From the NCBI RefSeq assembly GCF_014212315.1, contig NZ_JACKXE010000001.1, positions 3,162,001 through 3,226,000 on the forward strand: a DNA stretch of 64,000 nucleotides. The letters are read 5' to 3'. The translations under genes were made by a program, and so were the position numbers. The notes beneath the pieces were generated by a model. That model was not told the origin of the DNA. It saw only the letters and a program-made list of their open reading frames with translations, and ran no database searches. This DNA comes from Nocardioides luti (GTDB taxonomy: Bacteria; Actinomycetota; Actinomycetes; Propionibacteriales; Nocardioidaceae). This document shows, piece by piece, positions 10,220-19,109 of this stretch (within the stretch, counting starts at the first letter, position 1; each line of letters starts with the position of its first letter).

Positions 10220-10289
10220 TGTAACGCGGTGTCCACGTCGCGAAACAACCGTTGCAGCACCGCACCAGCTACGTGGACACCGCGTTACA
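10220..10289. terminator. 19-bp perfect inverted repeat at the end of the ECF sigma gene
   Basis: TGTAACGCGGTGTCCACGT at 10220-10238 is repeated exactly inverted at 10271-10289, with a 32-nt loop holding a small palindrome CAACCGTTG. The right arm contains the stop codon of the sigma factor gene (10285-10287 on the minus strand). It is probably a terminator or mRNA-stabilising hairpin for the minus-strand operon, although no U-tract follows. Confidence 0.65.
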
Positions 10290-11508
10290 AGCGGGCGCGG
10301 CGCTCGATCAGGTGCGCCTTCTCGGCGAGGTTGCCGCAGCGGCCGACGGCCTCGTCGTACGCCGTGCGCGCGGCGTCCAGCTCACCGCAGCGGGCCAGCA
10401 GCTCGGCGCGGACCGCGGGCAGCCGGTGGCCGGGGAGGACCAGCCCGTCCAGCAGTGCCAGCCCGGCCGCGGGGCCGTCGGCCTCGGCGACCGCGACGGC
10501 CCGGTTCAGCCGGACGACGGGGGAGCCGGTGAGGTCCTCGAGCTCGCGGTAGCGCTCCGCGATCCGGGCCCAGTCGGTGGCGGCAGAGGTCGGCGCGATC
10601 GCGTGCTCGGCGGCGATCAGCGCCTGGAGGAGGTAGGGCGTCGCCGGGGCGGAGGCCAGCGGGACGAGCAGCGCCAGCGCCTCGGCGGCCTCGTCGTGGT
10701 GCCACCGGGAGCGGTCCTGGTCGGGCAGGAGCACGAGGCGCCCGTCGGCGACGCGGGCGTCGCGGCGGGCGTGCTGCACCAGCATCAGGGCGAGCAGCGC
10801 ATCGAGGTCGGTGAAGCGGTCCGGCAGGAGCGAGCGGAGCACCCGCACGAGCCGGATCGCCTCGCCCGCGACGTCCGCCCGCAGGACGTCCGTCCCCGAG
10901 CCGGGCGCGTAGCCGGCCGTGAACGCCAGGTAGGCGACGTCGGCCACCAGCCACACCCGCTCCTCCAGCTCGGGGCCGGACGGGACGGCGAAGCGCTCGC
11001 CGGCCAGGCTCTTGCGGGCCCGGGTCAGGCGAGCGGCCATCGTCGGCGTCCCGACCAGGAAGAGCCGCGCGATGTCGGCGGTGGGCACGCCGAGGACCAG
11101 CCGCAGGGTCAGGGCCGCAGCGGCCTCCGGCGACAGCGACGGGTGCGCGCAGAGCAGCACCAGCCGCAGCCGCTCGTCGACCACCACCTCGCCGGCATCC
11201 GCCATCGTGCGCTGCGCCTCCTCGCTGAGCCCGGCCTCGACCGCGAGCTCCGGCATCCGCCGCGCCGCCACGGCCTCGGCGCGCAGCCGGTCGACCACCC
11301 GGCGCCGCGCGACGGTGAGCAGCCACGCCGGTGGGTTGCCGGGAACGCCGTCGTCCGGCCAGGTCCGGGCCGCGGCCTCGAAGGCGTCGGCCAGGCCGTC
11401 CTCGGCGAGCTCGAGGCGGCGGTACTGCGCGACGAGCAGCGCCATCAGCCGGCCCCACTCGTCGCGCAGCAGCTCCTCGAGCCGGACGGCGTACGGGTCG
11501 TCGGTCAT
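10285..11508 (-). CDS. ECF RNA polymerase sigma factor, ECF42-like with C-terminal extension
   Basis: 407 residues, about twice the length of a plain ECF sigma. Sigma2 spans about 10-80 (LAEDGLADAFEAAARTWPDDG, then WLLTVARRRVVDRLR) and sigma4 about 115-170 (LTLRLVLGVPTADIARLFLV, TMAARLTRARK). The remaining ~220 residues form a helical TPR-like extension (LNRAVAVAEADGPAAGLALLD). This layout with upstream YCII/DGPF genes defines group ECF42, which lacks a membrane anti-sigma. It overlaps the YCII gene by 4 bp. Autoregulation is suggested by a promoter motif upstream of the operon (12275-12301). Confidence 0.9.
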   Translation of the reverse strand: MTDDPYAVRLEELLRDEWGRLMALLVAQYRRLELAEDGLADAFEAAARTWPDDGVPGNPPAWLLTVARRRVVDRLRAEAVAARRMPELAVEAGLSEEAQRTMADAGEVVVDERLRLVLLCAHPSLSPEAAAALTLRLVLGVPTADIARLFLVGTPTMAARLTRARKSLAGERFAVPSGPELEERVWLVADVAYLAFTAGYAPGSGTDVLRADVAGEAIRLVRVLRSLLPDRFTDLDALLALMLVQHARRDARVADGRLVLLPDQDRSRWHHDEAAEALALLVPLASAPATPYLLQALIAAEHAIAPTSAATDWARIAERYRELEDLTGSPVVRLNRAVAVAEADGPAAGLALLDGLVLPGHRLPAVRAELLARCGELDAARTAYDEAVGRCGNLAEKAHLIERRARL

Positions 11509-11870
11509 CGGCCGGGGTCGTAGTCCTCCATGTCGACGGCCGCCCGGACCTCGATCGTGTACCCCGCGGGCAGCACCCGGCAGAGCTCGACCGCGGCGTC
11601 CAGATCGGGGACGTCGATCAGGTAGAAGCCGCCGAGCTGCTCGACGGTCTGGGCGTACGGCCCGTCGGTGACCACGCGCTCGCCGCCGACGGTGCGCAGC
11701 GTCCGGGCGGTCTCGACGCCCGCCAGCGCCTCGCCGGCGAGCAGCTCCCCGCGCTCGCGGACCGCGCGGTCGAAGGCGTAGTGGTGCTCGAAGACCGCCG
11801 CCCGCTCCTCGTCGCTCGCCCGCTCCCAGGCGGCCGGGTCGTCCTCGGTCAGCAGCACCAGGATCCTCAT
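11505..11870 (-). CDS. YCII-related (DGPF) protein, second in sigma operon
   Basis: 121 residues of ferredoxin-like YCII fold, opening MRILVLLTEDDPAAWERAS and carrying the DGPF-type motif as VTDGPYAQTVEQLGGFYLID. Such proteins accompany ECF42 sigma factors and are thought to influence them; no enzymatic activity is established. The start overlaps the preceding YCII gene by 4 bp and its stop overlaps the sigma gene start, so translation is coupled. Confidence 0.88.
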   Translation of the reverse strand: MRILVLLTEDDPAAWERASDEERAAVFEHHYAFDRAVRERGELLAGEALAGVETARTLRTVGGERVVTDGPYAQTVEQLGGFYLIDVPDLDAAVELCRVLPAGYTIEVRAAVDMEDYDPGR

Positions 11871-12232
11871 GCCGCACCGCCCGAGTGGTCGACGGTGCCG
11901 CGGACCTCGACGGCGCCCTCGACGCCGGCGAGCACGCCGGCGACCTGGAGGAGGTCGTCGAGGTCGTCGGTGTCGACGACGTAGAAGCCGGTGAGCTGCT
12001 CGACGGTCTCGGCGTACGGCCCCTCGGTCACGACGACGCCGTCACCCCCGCTCCGCACCACCCGGGCGCCGCGGGAGTGGGTCAGCTCGCTGCCGCCGGT
12101 CACGGTGTGCCCGCGCTCGGCGAGCAGCCGGGCGAACTCCCCGTGGCGGGCGTAGGTCTCGGAGCGCTGCTCCTCGGTGGCCGACTCCCAGGCGCTCTCG
12201 TTGCCGGGCAGCAGCACGACGTACTCGGTCAT
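11867..12232 (-). CDS. YCII-related (DGPF) protein, first in sigma operon
   Basis: 121 residues, paralogous to the next gene: MTEYVVLLPGNESAWESATE at the start and VTEGPYAETVEQLTGFYVVD as its DGPF-type motif (D replaced by E). The ATG at 12232 is chosen over an in-frame start at 12313 because the YCII fold begins there and gagagg lies upstream. Duplicate YCII genes before an ECF42 sigma factor suggest a heteromeric or two-signal input, which is inference. Confidence 0.85.
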   Translation of the reverse strand: MTEYVVLLPGNESAWESATEEQRSETYARHGEFARLLAERGHTVTGGSELTHSRGARVVRSGGDGVVVTEGPYAETVEQLTGFYVVDTDDLDDLLQVAGVLAGVEGAVEVRGTVDHSGGAA

Positions 12233-12274
12233 GGTGGTTCCTCTCGCTCGTGCGGATGAGTCTGTCACCGGGAT

Positions 12275-12301
12275 GACGGTCGGGGAGGGACGAAATCGAC
12301 A
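12275..12301 (-). promoter_or_regulatory. Putative ECF42-type promoter of the YCII-YCII-sigma operon
   Basis: On the minus strand TGTCGA (12296-12301) is followed after 17 nt by CGTC (12275-12278). From memory, ECF42 promoters have TGTCGA at -35 and a C-G-A/T-C type -10. The predicted transcript start near 12268 leaves a leader of about 36 nt with a GAGAGG ribosome site. This would make the operon self-activating. Confidence 0.6.
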
Positions 12302-12357
12302 CCTCCCGCACACGGGATTCGCCCGGGCCGTTCAGGTCGGGGTGGTTGAACGGGTGC

Positions 12358-13236
12358 ATGCGCCCACCGTCGCCCCGCCTGCTCGCCGCCGCCGCCCTCG
12401 TCGCCACGGGGGCCGGGCTCGCCGGTGGGGGCGTGCTGTACGCCGCCCGCGAGTTCCTGCACCGCCAGGGGGAGGCCGCCCGCCGGGTCGTCGGGCACGG
12501 GCTGGGAGAGGTCGCGCCGGACGCCGACGGCCGCTACAAGAAGAAGTACGGCGACCCTGTCGAGCTGCTGCTGCTCGGCGACTCGATCGCCGCCGGTCTC
12601 GGTGCCGACCTGCCGCAGGAGACCCTCGGTGGCCGGCTCGCCGGTCGGCTCGCGAAGGCCACCCGGCGCACCGTCCACCTCACGACCGCCGCCCGCGTCG
12701 GGTCCGAGTCGTCGATGCTCGGCGCGCAGCTGGACGGCCTCGCCCCGTCGTACCGCCCGCACGTCGCGGTGATCGTCGTCGGCGGCAACGACGTCACCCA
12801 CCGGGTGCCGCTCACCGAGTCGGTGCGCCACCTCGAGGACGCCGTGACCCGGCTGCGCGAGCGCGGGGCCGCGGTGGTCGTCGGCACCTGCCCCGACCTC
12901 GGGGCGCTGCGGCCGGTGCCGCAGCCGCTGCGGTCGCTGGGCTCGCGCGCGTCGCGCCAGCTCGCCCGGGCGCAGGAGGCCGCCGCCGTCCGCTCGGGCG
13001 CGCACGCGGTCTCGCTGGCCCACGTCGTCGGCCCGTTCTTCATCACGAACCCTGACGAGATGTTCAGCCTCGACCGCTTCCACCCCTCCTCGATGGGCTA
13101 CCGCCGGACGGCCAAGGCGATCCTGCCGTCCGTGCTCGCGGCGCTCGGGGTCGAGGACCGGGTGCCGTTCGGGCACCACCTCCCGGTGCCGGCCGCGTCC
13201 GCCGTGCCGGCCGCGCCGGGCGGGCTCGGTGCCTGA
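12358..13236 (+). CDS. SGNH/GDSL-family hydrolase
   Basis: 292 residues from the ATG at 12358 (a TTG at 12346 is in frame). An N-terminal hydrophobic stretch (about 8-30) suggests a signal anchor or export. SGNH blocks are present: block I LLLGDSIAAGLG with the nucleophile Ser, block III VVGGNDVTH, and block V DRFHPSSMGY with the Asp/His pair. This indicates an esterase or lipase; the substrate is unknown. It is transcribed divergently from the sigma operon. Confidence 0.85.
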   Translation: MRPPSPRLLAAAALVATGAGLAGGGVLYAAREFLHRQGEAARRVVGHGLGEVAPDADGRYKKKYGDPVELLLLGDSIAAGLGADLPQETLGGRLAGRLAKATRRTVHLTTAARVGSESSMLGAQLDGLAPSYRPHVAVIVVGGNDVTHRVPLTESVRHLEDAVTRLRERGAAVVVGTCPDLGALRPVPQPLRSLGSRASRQLARAQEAAAVRSGAHAVSLAHVVGPFFITNPDEMFSLDRFHPSSMGYRRTAKAILPSVLAALGVEDRVPFGHHLPVPAASAVPAAPGGLGA

Positions 13237-13292
13237 CGGGGGACATATCGGTCGGCTACTGTCCCCATCACCCGTCTTCTCGAGGAGATCGT

Positions 13293-14138
13293 GTGAGCGA
13301 GCCCCCGGTCCTGCTGGTGACCTGCCAGGAGTGGGTCGACGGCGAGCCCGGCCACGCGGCGCTGGACGCGGCCTTCGCCAGCCGGGGCGTGGAGAGCCGC
13401 TGGGTCGTCTGGGACGACCTCTCGGTCGACTGGGGCGCCGCTGGTGCCGTCGCGGTCCGGTCGGTCTGGGACTACACGTTGCGGCTGGGCGAGTTCCTCG
13501 GGTGGGCGGCCGGCGTCGGGCCGACGCTGCTCAACGGTGCCGACGTCTTCCGCTGGAACACGGACAAGAACTACCTGGTCGAGCTCGGCGACGCCGGCCT
13601 GCCGGTCGTCCCGACCGTCGTCGTCGACGACGTGATGGACCTGCGCGCGGCGGCCGTCCAGTTCGGCCTCGCGGTCGCGAAGCCGCGCGTCGGCTCCGGC
13701 GGTGGGGGCATCGAGGTGGTCCGCGGCGGGCGTGGCTGGCTGCCGCCGCCCGACGGCTACCACGGCCCCTGGGTCGTGCAGCCGCTCGTCGAGTCCGTCC
13801 GCGACGAGGGCGAGGCCTCCGTCTTCGTCTTCAACGGCCGACCGGTGAGCCAGGTCGACAAGCTGCCCGCGCACGGCGACATCCGCGTGCACCAGCGCTT
13901 CGGCGGGCACTCCCTGCCGGTCGGCCTCGCCGACGAGACCGCCCTCCTCGCCGCCGAGGCGATCGCCACCGTTGTGGACCTGCTCGGCGCCGAGATCGTC
14001 TACGGCCGGGTCGACATGATGCGGTACGACGGCCGCCTGGTCGTCAGCGAGATCGAGCTCACCGAGCCCGGCCTCTACCTCGACGTCCTCCCGCTCAACG
14101 CCGACCCGTTCGCCGACGCCGTCGTCGCCCGCCTCTGA
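13293..14138 (+). CDS. ATP-grasp domain protein, tandem paralogue 1
   Basis: 281 residues from a GTG start with gaggag upstream. It resembles the ATP-grasp fold of glutathione-synthetase-like ligases: AVAKPRVGSGGGGIEV as the ATP-binding loop, WVVQPLVESVRDEGEASVFV in the central part, and YGRVDMMRYDGRLVVSEIEL as the metal-binding segment. Such enzymes form an acyl phosphate and ligate an amine or thiol. No substrate domain or partner is recognisable. It is about half identical by eye to the next gene, over its full length. A TACTGT -10 lies near 13256. Confidence 0.8.
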   Translation: MSEPPVLLVTCQEWVDGEPGHAALDAAFASRGVESRWVVWDDLSVDWGAAGAVAVRSVWDYTLRLGEFLGWAAGVGPTLLNGADVFRWNTDKNYLVELGDAGLPVVPTVVVDDVMDLRAAAVQFGLAVAKPRVGSGGGGIEVVRGGRGWLPPPDGYHGPWVVQPLVESVRDEGEASVFVFNGRPVSQVDKLPAHGDIRVHQRFGGHSLPVGLADETALLAAEAIATVVDLLGAEIVYGRVDMMRYDGRLVVSEIELTEPGLYLDVLPLNADPFADAVVARL

Positions 14139-14169
14139 CGGCTCGGTGGCCGAGGAGGGTGCTGACCTC

Positions 14170-14211
14170 GGTGGTTGAGGAGGTTGCTCCGGCAACCGTC
14201 TCGAAACCACC
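14170..14211 (+). repeat. REP-like palindromic element, copy 2
   Basis: A 42-nt imperfect palindrome beginning GGTGGTTGAGGAGGTTGC, with loop TCCG and ending GCAACCGTCTCGAAACCACC. Inner stem GGTTGC/GCAACC and outer stem GGTGGTT/AAACCACC. It belongs to the same family as 6439-6473 (shared core GGTYGAGKAGGTYGC..GCRACCGTMTCGARACC, described in halves). Confidence 0.65.
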
Positions 14212-14240
14212 CTCGCGGTGGATCAGCCCGGCGTCGCCGT

Positions 14241-14293
14241 CATGACGCGCGAAGCACCCGACACGCCGTGGGCCAGGTGCTTCGCGCGTCATG
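14241..14293. repeat. 18-bp perfect inverted repeat between the ATP-grasp genes
   Basis: CATGACGCGCGAAGCACC (14241-14258) recurs inverted at 14276-14293 around a 17-nt loop. It lies between two co-oriented paralogues, so it may terminate the first transcript. A separate -10 (TAGGCT 14386-14391) serves the second gene. Confidence 0.7.
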
Positions 14294-14397
14294 GCGTGGG
14301 CCGCCCCAGACCCCGAACGCCCCGGTCGCACCACCGGCCTCCATCGGCCCGCATCTTTTCGGTGGCCCGCCCCGGAGCCAGTCCCTAGGCTCGCCCG

Positions 14398-15249
14398 GTG
14401 CCCCTCGTGCTGCTCGCCACCTTCAACCTCCTGCCGGACGGCGAGTTCGGCGGCGAGACGCTGACGGCGGCGCTGGCCGAGCGCGGCATCGACGCGCGCT
14501 GGGAGGTTTGGGACGACCCCGAGGTCGACTGGGCGGCGGCGGACCTGGTGGTGGTCCGGGCGACGTGGGACTACCAGCGCAGGTGCGAGGAGTTCCTGAC
14601 CTGGGTGCGGGCCGTGGAGGAGCACACGCCGGTGCTCAACGGCGGCGCGGAGGTCTTCGCCTGGAACGCCGACAAGGCCTACCTCCTCGAGCTCGCCGCC
14701 GAGGTCGCCGTGGTGCCGACGCTCCTGGTCGGCAACCGCACCCTGGTCCCCGACCTCGAGGCCGCCCTGGCGGCGTTCGGCCCGATCGTGGTGAAGCCCC
14801 GCACCGGTGCCAGCGGCGTCGGCGTCCTCGTGATCGCGCACCGGCAGGACCCGGCCCTGCAGGGCCTGGTGCTCCCGCCGTGGGTGGCGCAGCCGGTCGT
14901 GGAGTCGGTGCGCACGCAGGGCGAGACCTCGGTCTACGTGATCGACGGGCACCCGGTCGCCCAGCTGCACAAGCAGCCGTCGGGCGACGAGATCCGGGTG
15001 CACGAGCTGTACGGCGGGGCCACCCGCGAGGTGCCGGTCGAGCCCGCGGCGGCCCAGGCGGCCCTCGCGGCGATGGCCGCGACCGAGCGGGTCCTGGGTC
15101 GCTCGCTCGACTACGGACGCATCGACCTGATGGCGTACGACGGCGGGCTCGTCGTCAGCGAGGTCGAGCTGATCGAGCCGGGGCTGTACCTCGACGTCTC
15201 GTCCACGACCGCCGGGCCGTTCGCGGACCTGGTCGCGTCGCGCCTCTGA
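14398..15249 (+). CDS. ATP-grasp domain protein, tandem paralogue 2
   Basis: 283 residues from a GTG start. It shares with paralogue 1 the blocks LNGGAEVFAWNADKAYLLEL, VVKPRTGASGVGVLVI, WVAQPVVESVRTQGETSVYV and YGRIDLMAYDGGLVVSEVEL, ending in EPGLYLDVS. The ATP-binding loop lacks the four-glycine run of the first copy. The start codon is 6 nt after a TAGGCT -10, so the mRNA is probably leaderless. The pair looks like an old tandem duplication kept under separate control; reaction unknown. Confidence 0.8.
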   Translation: MPLVLLATFNLLPDGEFGGETLTAALAERGIDARWEVWDDPEVDWAAADLVVVRATWDYQRRCEEFLTWVRAVEEHTPVLNGGAEVFAWNADKAYLLELAAEVAVVPTLLVGNRTLVPDLEAALAAFGPIVVKPRTGASGVGVLVIAHRQDPALQGLVLPPWVAQPVVESVRTQGETSVYVIDGHPVAQLHKQPSGDEIRVHELYGGATREVPVEPAAAQAALAAMAATERVLGRSLDYGRIDLMAYDGGLVVSEVELIEPGLYLDVSSTTAGPFADLVASRL

Positions 15250-15262
15250 CGGCCGGCACTTT

Positions 15263-15289
15263 CTTGCACTCGCGGGGGGCGAGTGCTAA
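15263..15289 (+). promoter_or_regulatory. CIRCE element 1 covering the groEL promoter
   Basis: CTTGCACTC-N9-GAGTGCTAA matches the HrcA operator TTAGCACTC-N9-GAGTGCTAA with a perfect right arm and two changes in the left arm. It overlaps a vegetative promoter: TTGCAC at 15264-15269 and TAAACA at 15287-15292, 17 nt apart. Confidence 0.9.
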
Positions 15290-15295
15290 ACATGA

Positions 15296-17080
<1,785 letters not shown>

Positions 17081-17081
17081 G

Positions 17082-17120
17082 CACCGGCTGTCCGGGCGAA
17101 GCCCGGACAGCACCCCGGTG
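17082..17120 (+). terminator. groEL terminator hairpin
   Basis: CTGTCCGGGC (17088-17097) pairs perfectly with GCCCGGACAG (17101-17110) around a GAA loop, with an outer CACCGG/CCGGTG extension (17082-17087, 17115-17120). It begins 1 nt after the groEL stop. No U-run follows. Confidence 0.75.
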
Positions 17121-17248
17121 TCAGGTCGAGGAGCGTCGGCACGCACCGCGCGCAGCGCGGGACATGCGACGTGTCTCGTGACCGGGTCGCCTCAGAAGCA
17201 CGACGCACCAGAGCTGGTCGACGGGTCTCGCCACCTGTCGATCGAAGG

Positions 17249-17278
17249 AACGGCCCCGGTCCTCGGACCGGGGCCGTT
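17249..17278 (+). terminator. Second hairpin downstream of groEL
   Basis: AACGGCCCCGGTCC (17249-17262) and its inverse GGACCGGGGCCGTT (17265-17278) form a 14-bp stem with a minimal loop, followed by ctgcg. The palindrome is AA-stem-TT, so it could act in both directions. It lies 34 nt before the start of the ECF gene. Confidence 0.7.
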
Positions 17279-17311
17279 CTGCGTCCCGCGACGTGTGGCA
17301 GCGTGGGGGTC

Positions 17312-17857
17312 GTGGACGCGGAGACGAGACGGGACCGTTTCGAGGCGGTGGCGCCCGGGCTGATCGAGCCGCTGCGGCGCTTCCTCGCCCGGCGTACCGA
17401 CGCCGCGACCGCCGACGACGTCCTCGGCGACACGCTGCTGGTCTGCTGGCGCCGCCTGGACGAGCTGCCGGACGAGCCGCTGCCGTGGGCGTACGGCGTG
17501 GCCCGGCACTGCCTGGCCAACGCCGACCGCGGCGCCCGCCGCCAGCAGCGGGTGGCGGCGAGGGTCGCGACCGTGGACCCGCCAGCCGCCACGGCACCCG
17601 GCCCCGGCGAGGCCGACGGCGGCCCGGACACCGGCCTGGACGAGGCGCTCGCCCGCCTGCGCCCCGACGACGCCGAGCTGCTGCGGCTGTGGGCGTGGGA
17701 GCAGCTGACGCCGGCCGAGATCGCGACCGTCCTGGACATCACCGCGAACGCCGCGAGCATCCGGCTGCACCGGGCCCGGGAGAAGTTGCGGGCCGAGCTG
17801 CGAAAGACCAGCGGTGTTGCCGGACATGAGGGGTCGAGAGAGGGGAGGACGTCATGA
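17312..17857 (+). CDS. ECF-family RNA polymerase sigma factor
   Basis: 181 residues from a GTG at 17312 (GTG 17303 is also possible). Sigma2 (RRFLARRTDAATADDVLGDT, then LPWAYGVARHCLAN) and sigma4 (LWAWEQLTPAEIATVLDIT, ASIRLHRAREKLRAEL) are intact, so it is a typical ECF sigma. It overlaps the following membrane-protein gene by 4 bp (ATGA), suggesting that protein is its regulator. The signal is unknown. Confidence 0.88.
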   Translation: MDAETRRDRFEAVAPGLIEPLRRFLARRTDAATADDVLGDTLLVCWRRLDELPDEPLPWAYGVARHCLANADRGARRQQRVAARVATVDPPAATAPGPGEADGGPDTGLDEALARLRPDDAELLRLWAWEQLTPAEIATVLDITANAASIRLHRAREKLRAELRKTSGVAGHEGSREGRTS

Positions 17858-18489
17858 GTGACGAGCACGACGACGAGCTGAGGGCCCGCCTGCGCGCCGT
17901 CGACCCGGCGGCCTCCCTCGCGCCGGCCGACCCGTCCCGGGTGGCCAGACTCCTGGAGGACACCATGAGCAACGACCTGATGACCGAGACCCGCGAGACC
18001 GGCACGCACGGCCGGAGCCCGCTCACCTGGCTGGTCGCCGCCGCGGCCGCCGTGATCATCGCCGCGGTGGGCGCCTTCGGCGTGCTCCGCCACGACGCGG
18101 GCAGCGACCAGCCCCCGTCGGCGGCTCGCGACCAGACCCCCACGGTCACCGAGCTCACCGGTCCGTCCGGGGGCGTCGACGCCAAGTGCATGGTGCCGTC
18201 GGCCGCGGTGCTCGGCCAGGCGACCCTCGCGTTCGACGGCACGGTGCAGAAGATCACCGACGGCGTCGTCACGCTCGTGCCGAGCCACGTGTACGCCGGC
18301 CCGGCGACCGACGTCGTCACGATCACCGCGGCGCCCGAGGCGATGCAGCAGCTGGTCGGGGCCGTGAAGTTCGAGGACAACGGCCGCTACCTGATCTCCT
18401 CGACCAACGGGCAGGTCTCGGTGTGCGGCTTCAGCGGGCCGTACACCGCCGACCTCGCGGCGCTGTACGACGAGGCCTTCGCGTCCTGA
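17854..18489 (+). CDS. Membrane protein coupled to ECF sigma factor, probable anti-sigma factor
   Basis: 211 residues: a cytoplasmic N-terminus of about 55 residues, one transmembrane helix (WLVAAAAAVIIAAVGAFGV) and an extracytoplasmic domain of about 135 residues. The N-terminal part DDELRARLRAVDPAASL is typical of proteins partnered with actinobacterial ECF sigmas, but no zinc anti-sigma motif (HxxxCxxC) is visible. Two extracytoplasmic Cys (AKCMVP and SVCGF) could pair. The anti-sigma role is inferred from overlap and topology only. Confidence 0.75.
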   Translation: MSDEHDDELRARLRAVDPAASLAPADPSRVARLLEDTMSNDLMTETRETGTHGRSPLTWLVAAAAAVIIAAVGAFGVLRHDAGSDQPPSAARDQTPTVTELTGPSGGVDAKCMVPSAAVLGQATLAFDGTVQKITDGVVTLVPSHVYAGPATDVVTITAAPEAMQQLVGAVKFEDNGRYLISSTNGQVSVCGFSGPYTADLAALYDEAFAS

Positions 18490-18516
18490 CCGGGAGCCGC
18501 GTGCCAAGGTGGGGGC

Positions 18517-19074
18517 GTGACTCTCCAGGGAATCCTCCTCGCCGCCGGTGCCGGCACCCGCATGGGCACCCCCAAGGCCCTCGTCCGTGACGAGGCCGGG
18601 GAGCCGTGGCTGGTCCGCGGCGTCCGGGCCCTCACCGAGGGCGGCTGCGACGCGGTGACGGTCGTGCTGGGCGCGGGGGCCGACGAGGCCGCACCGCTGC
18701 TGGACGGCACCACCGCCCAGGTCGTGCTCGCCACGGACTGGGCGGACGGCATGAGCGCCTCCCTGCGCACGGGGCTCGCCTCGCTCGCCGACGGCGACGC
18801 CGAGTCGGCGGTCGTCACGCTGGTGGACCTGCCCGACGTCGGCGCCGACGTGGTGCGCCGGGTCACCGATCTCGGCACCGACCGCGGCACGCTCGCGCGG
18901 GCGTCGTACGACGGGGAGCCCGGCCACCCGGTGCTGATCGGCCGCGACCACTGGCACGGCGTGATCGAGGTGGCCGCGGGCGACCGCGGGGCGCGCGACT
19001 ACCTCGCCACCCACGCCGTCTTCCTCGTCGAGTGCGGCGACCTCGCCACCGGCGCCGACCAGGACACCCCCTGA
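18517..19074 (+). CDS. MobA/MocA-type nucleotidyltransferase (molybdopterin cytidylyl/guanylyltransferase-like)
   Basis: 185 residues from a GTG start. The nucleotide-binding signature LLAAGAGTRMGTPKAL opens the protein; DWADGMSASLRTGL and LVDLPDVGADVV are family blocks. Such enzymes attach CMP or GMP to molybdopterin. CO/xanthine dehydrogenase-type enzymes need molybdopterin cytosine dinucleotide, and a coxSLM operon lies 8 kb downstream with its maturation genes in between, so cytidylyltransferase activity is likely. That assignment is inference. Confidence 0.82.
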   Translation: MTLQGILLAAGAGTRMGTPKALVRDEAGEPWLVRGVRALTEGGCDAVTVVLGAGADEAAPLLDGTTAQVVLATDWADGMSASLRTGLASLADGDAESAVVTLVDLPDVGADVVRRVTDLGTDRGTLARASYDGEPGHPVLIGRDHWHGVIEVAAGDRGARDYLATHAVFLVECGDLATGADQDTP

Positions 19075-19109
19075 GCGAGATCCGCCTCCAGCCGCTCACC
19101 CGGGCCCGG

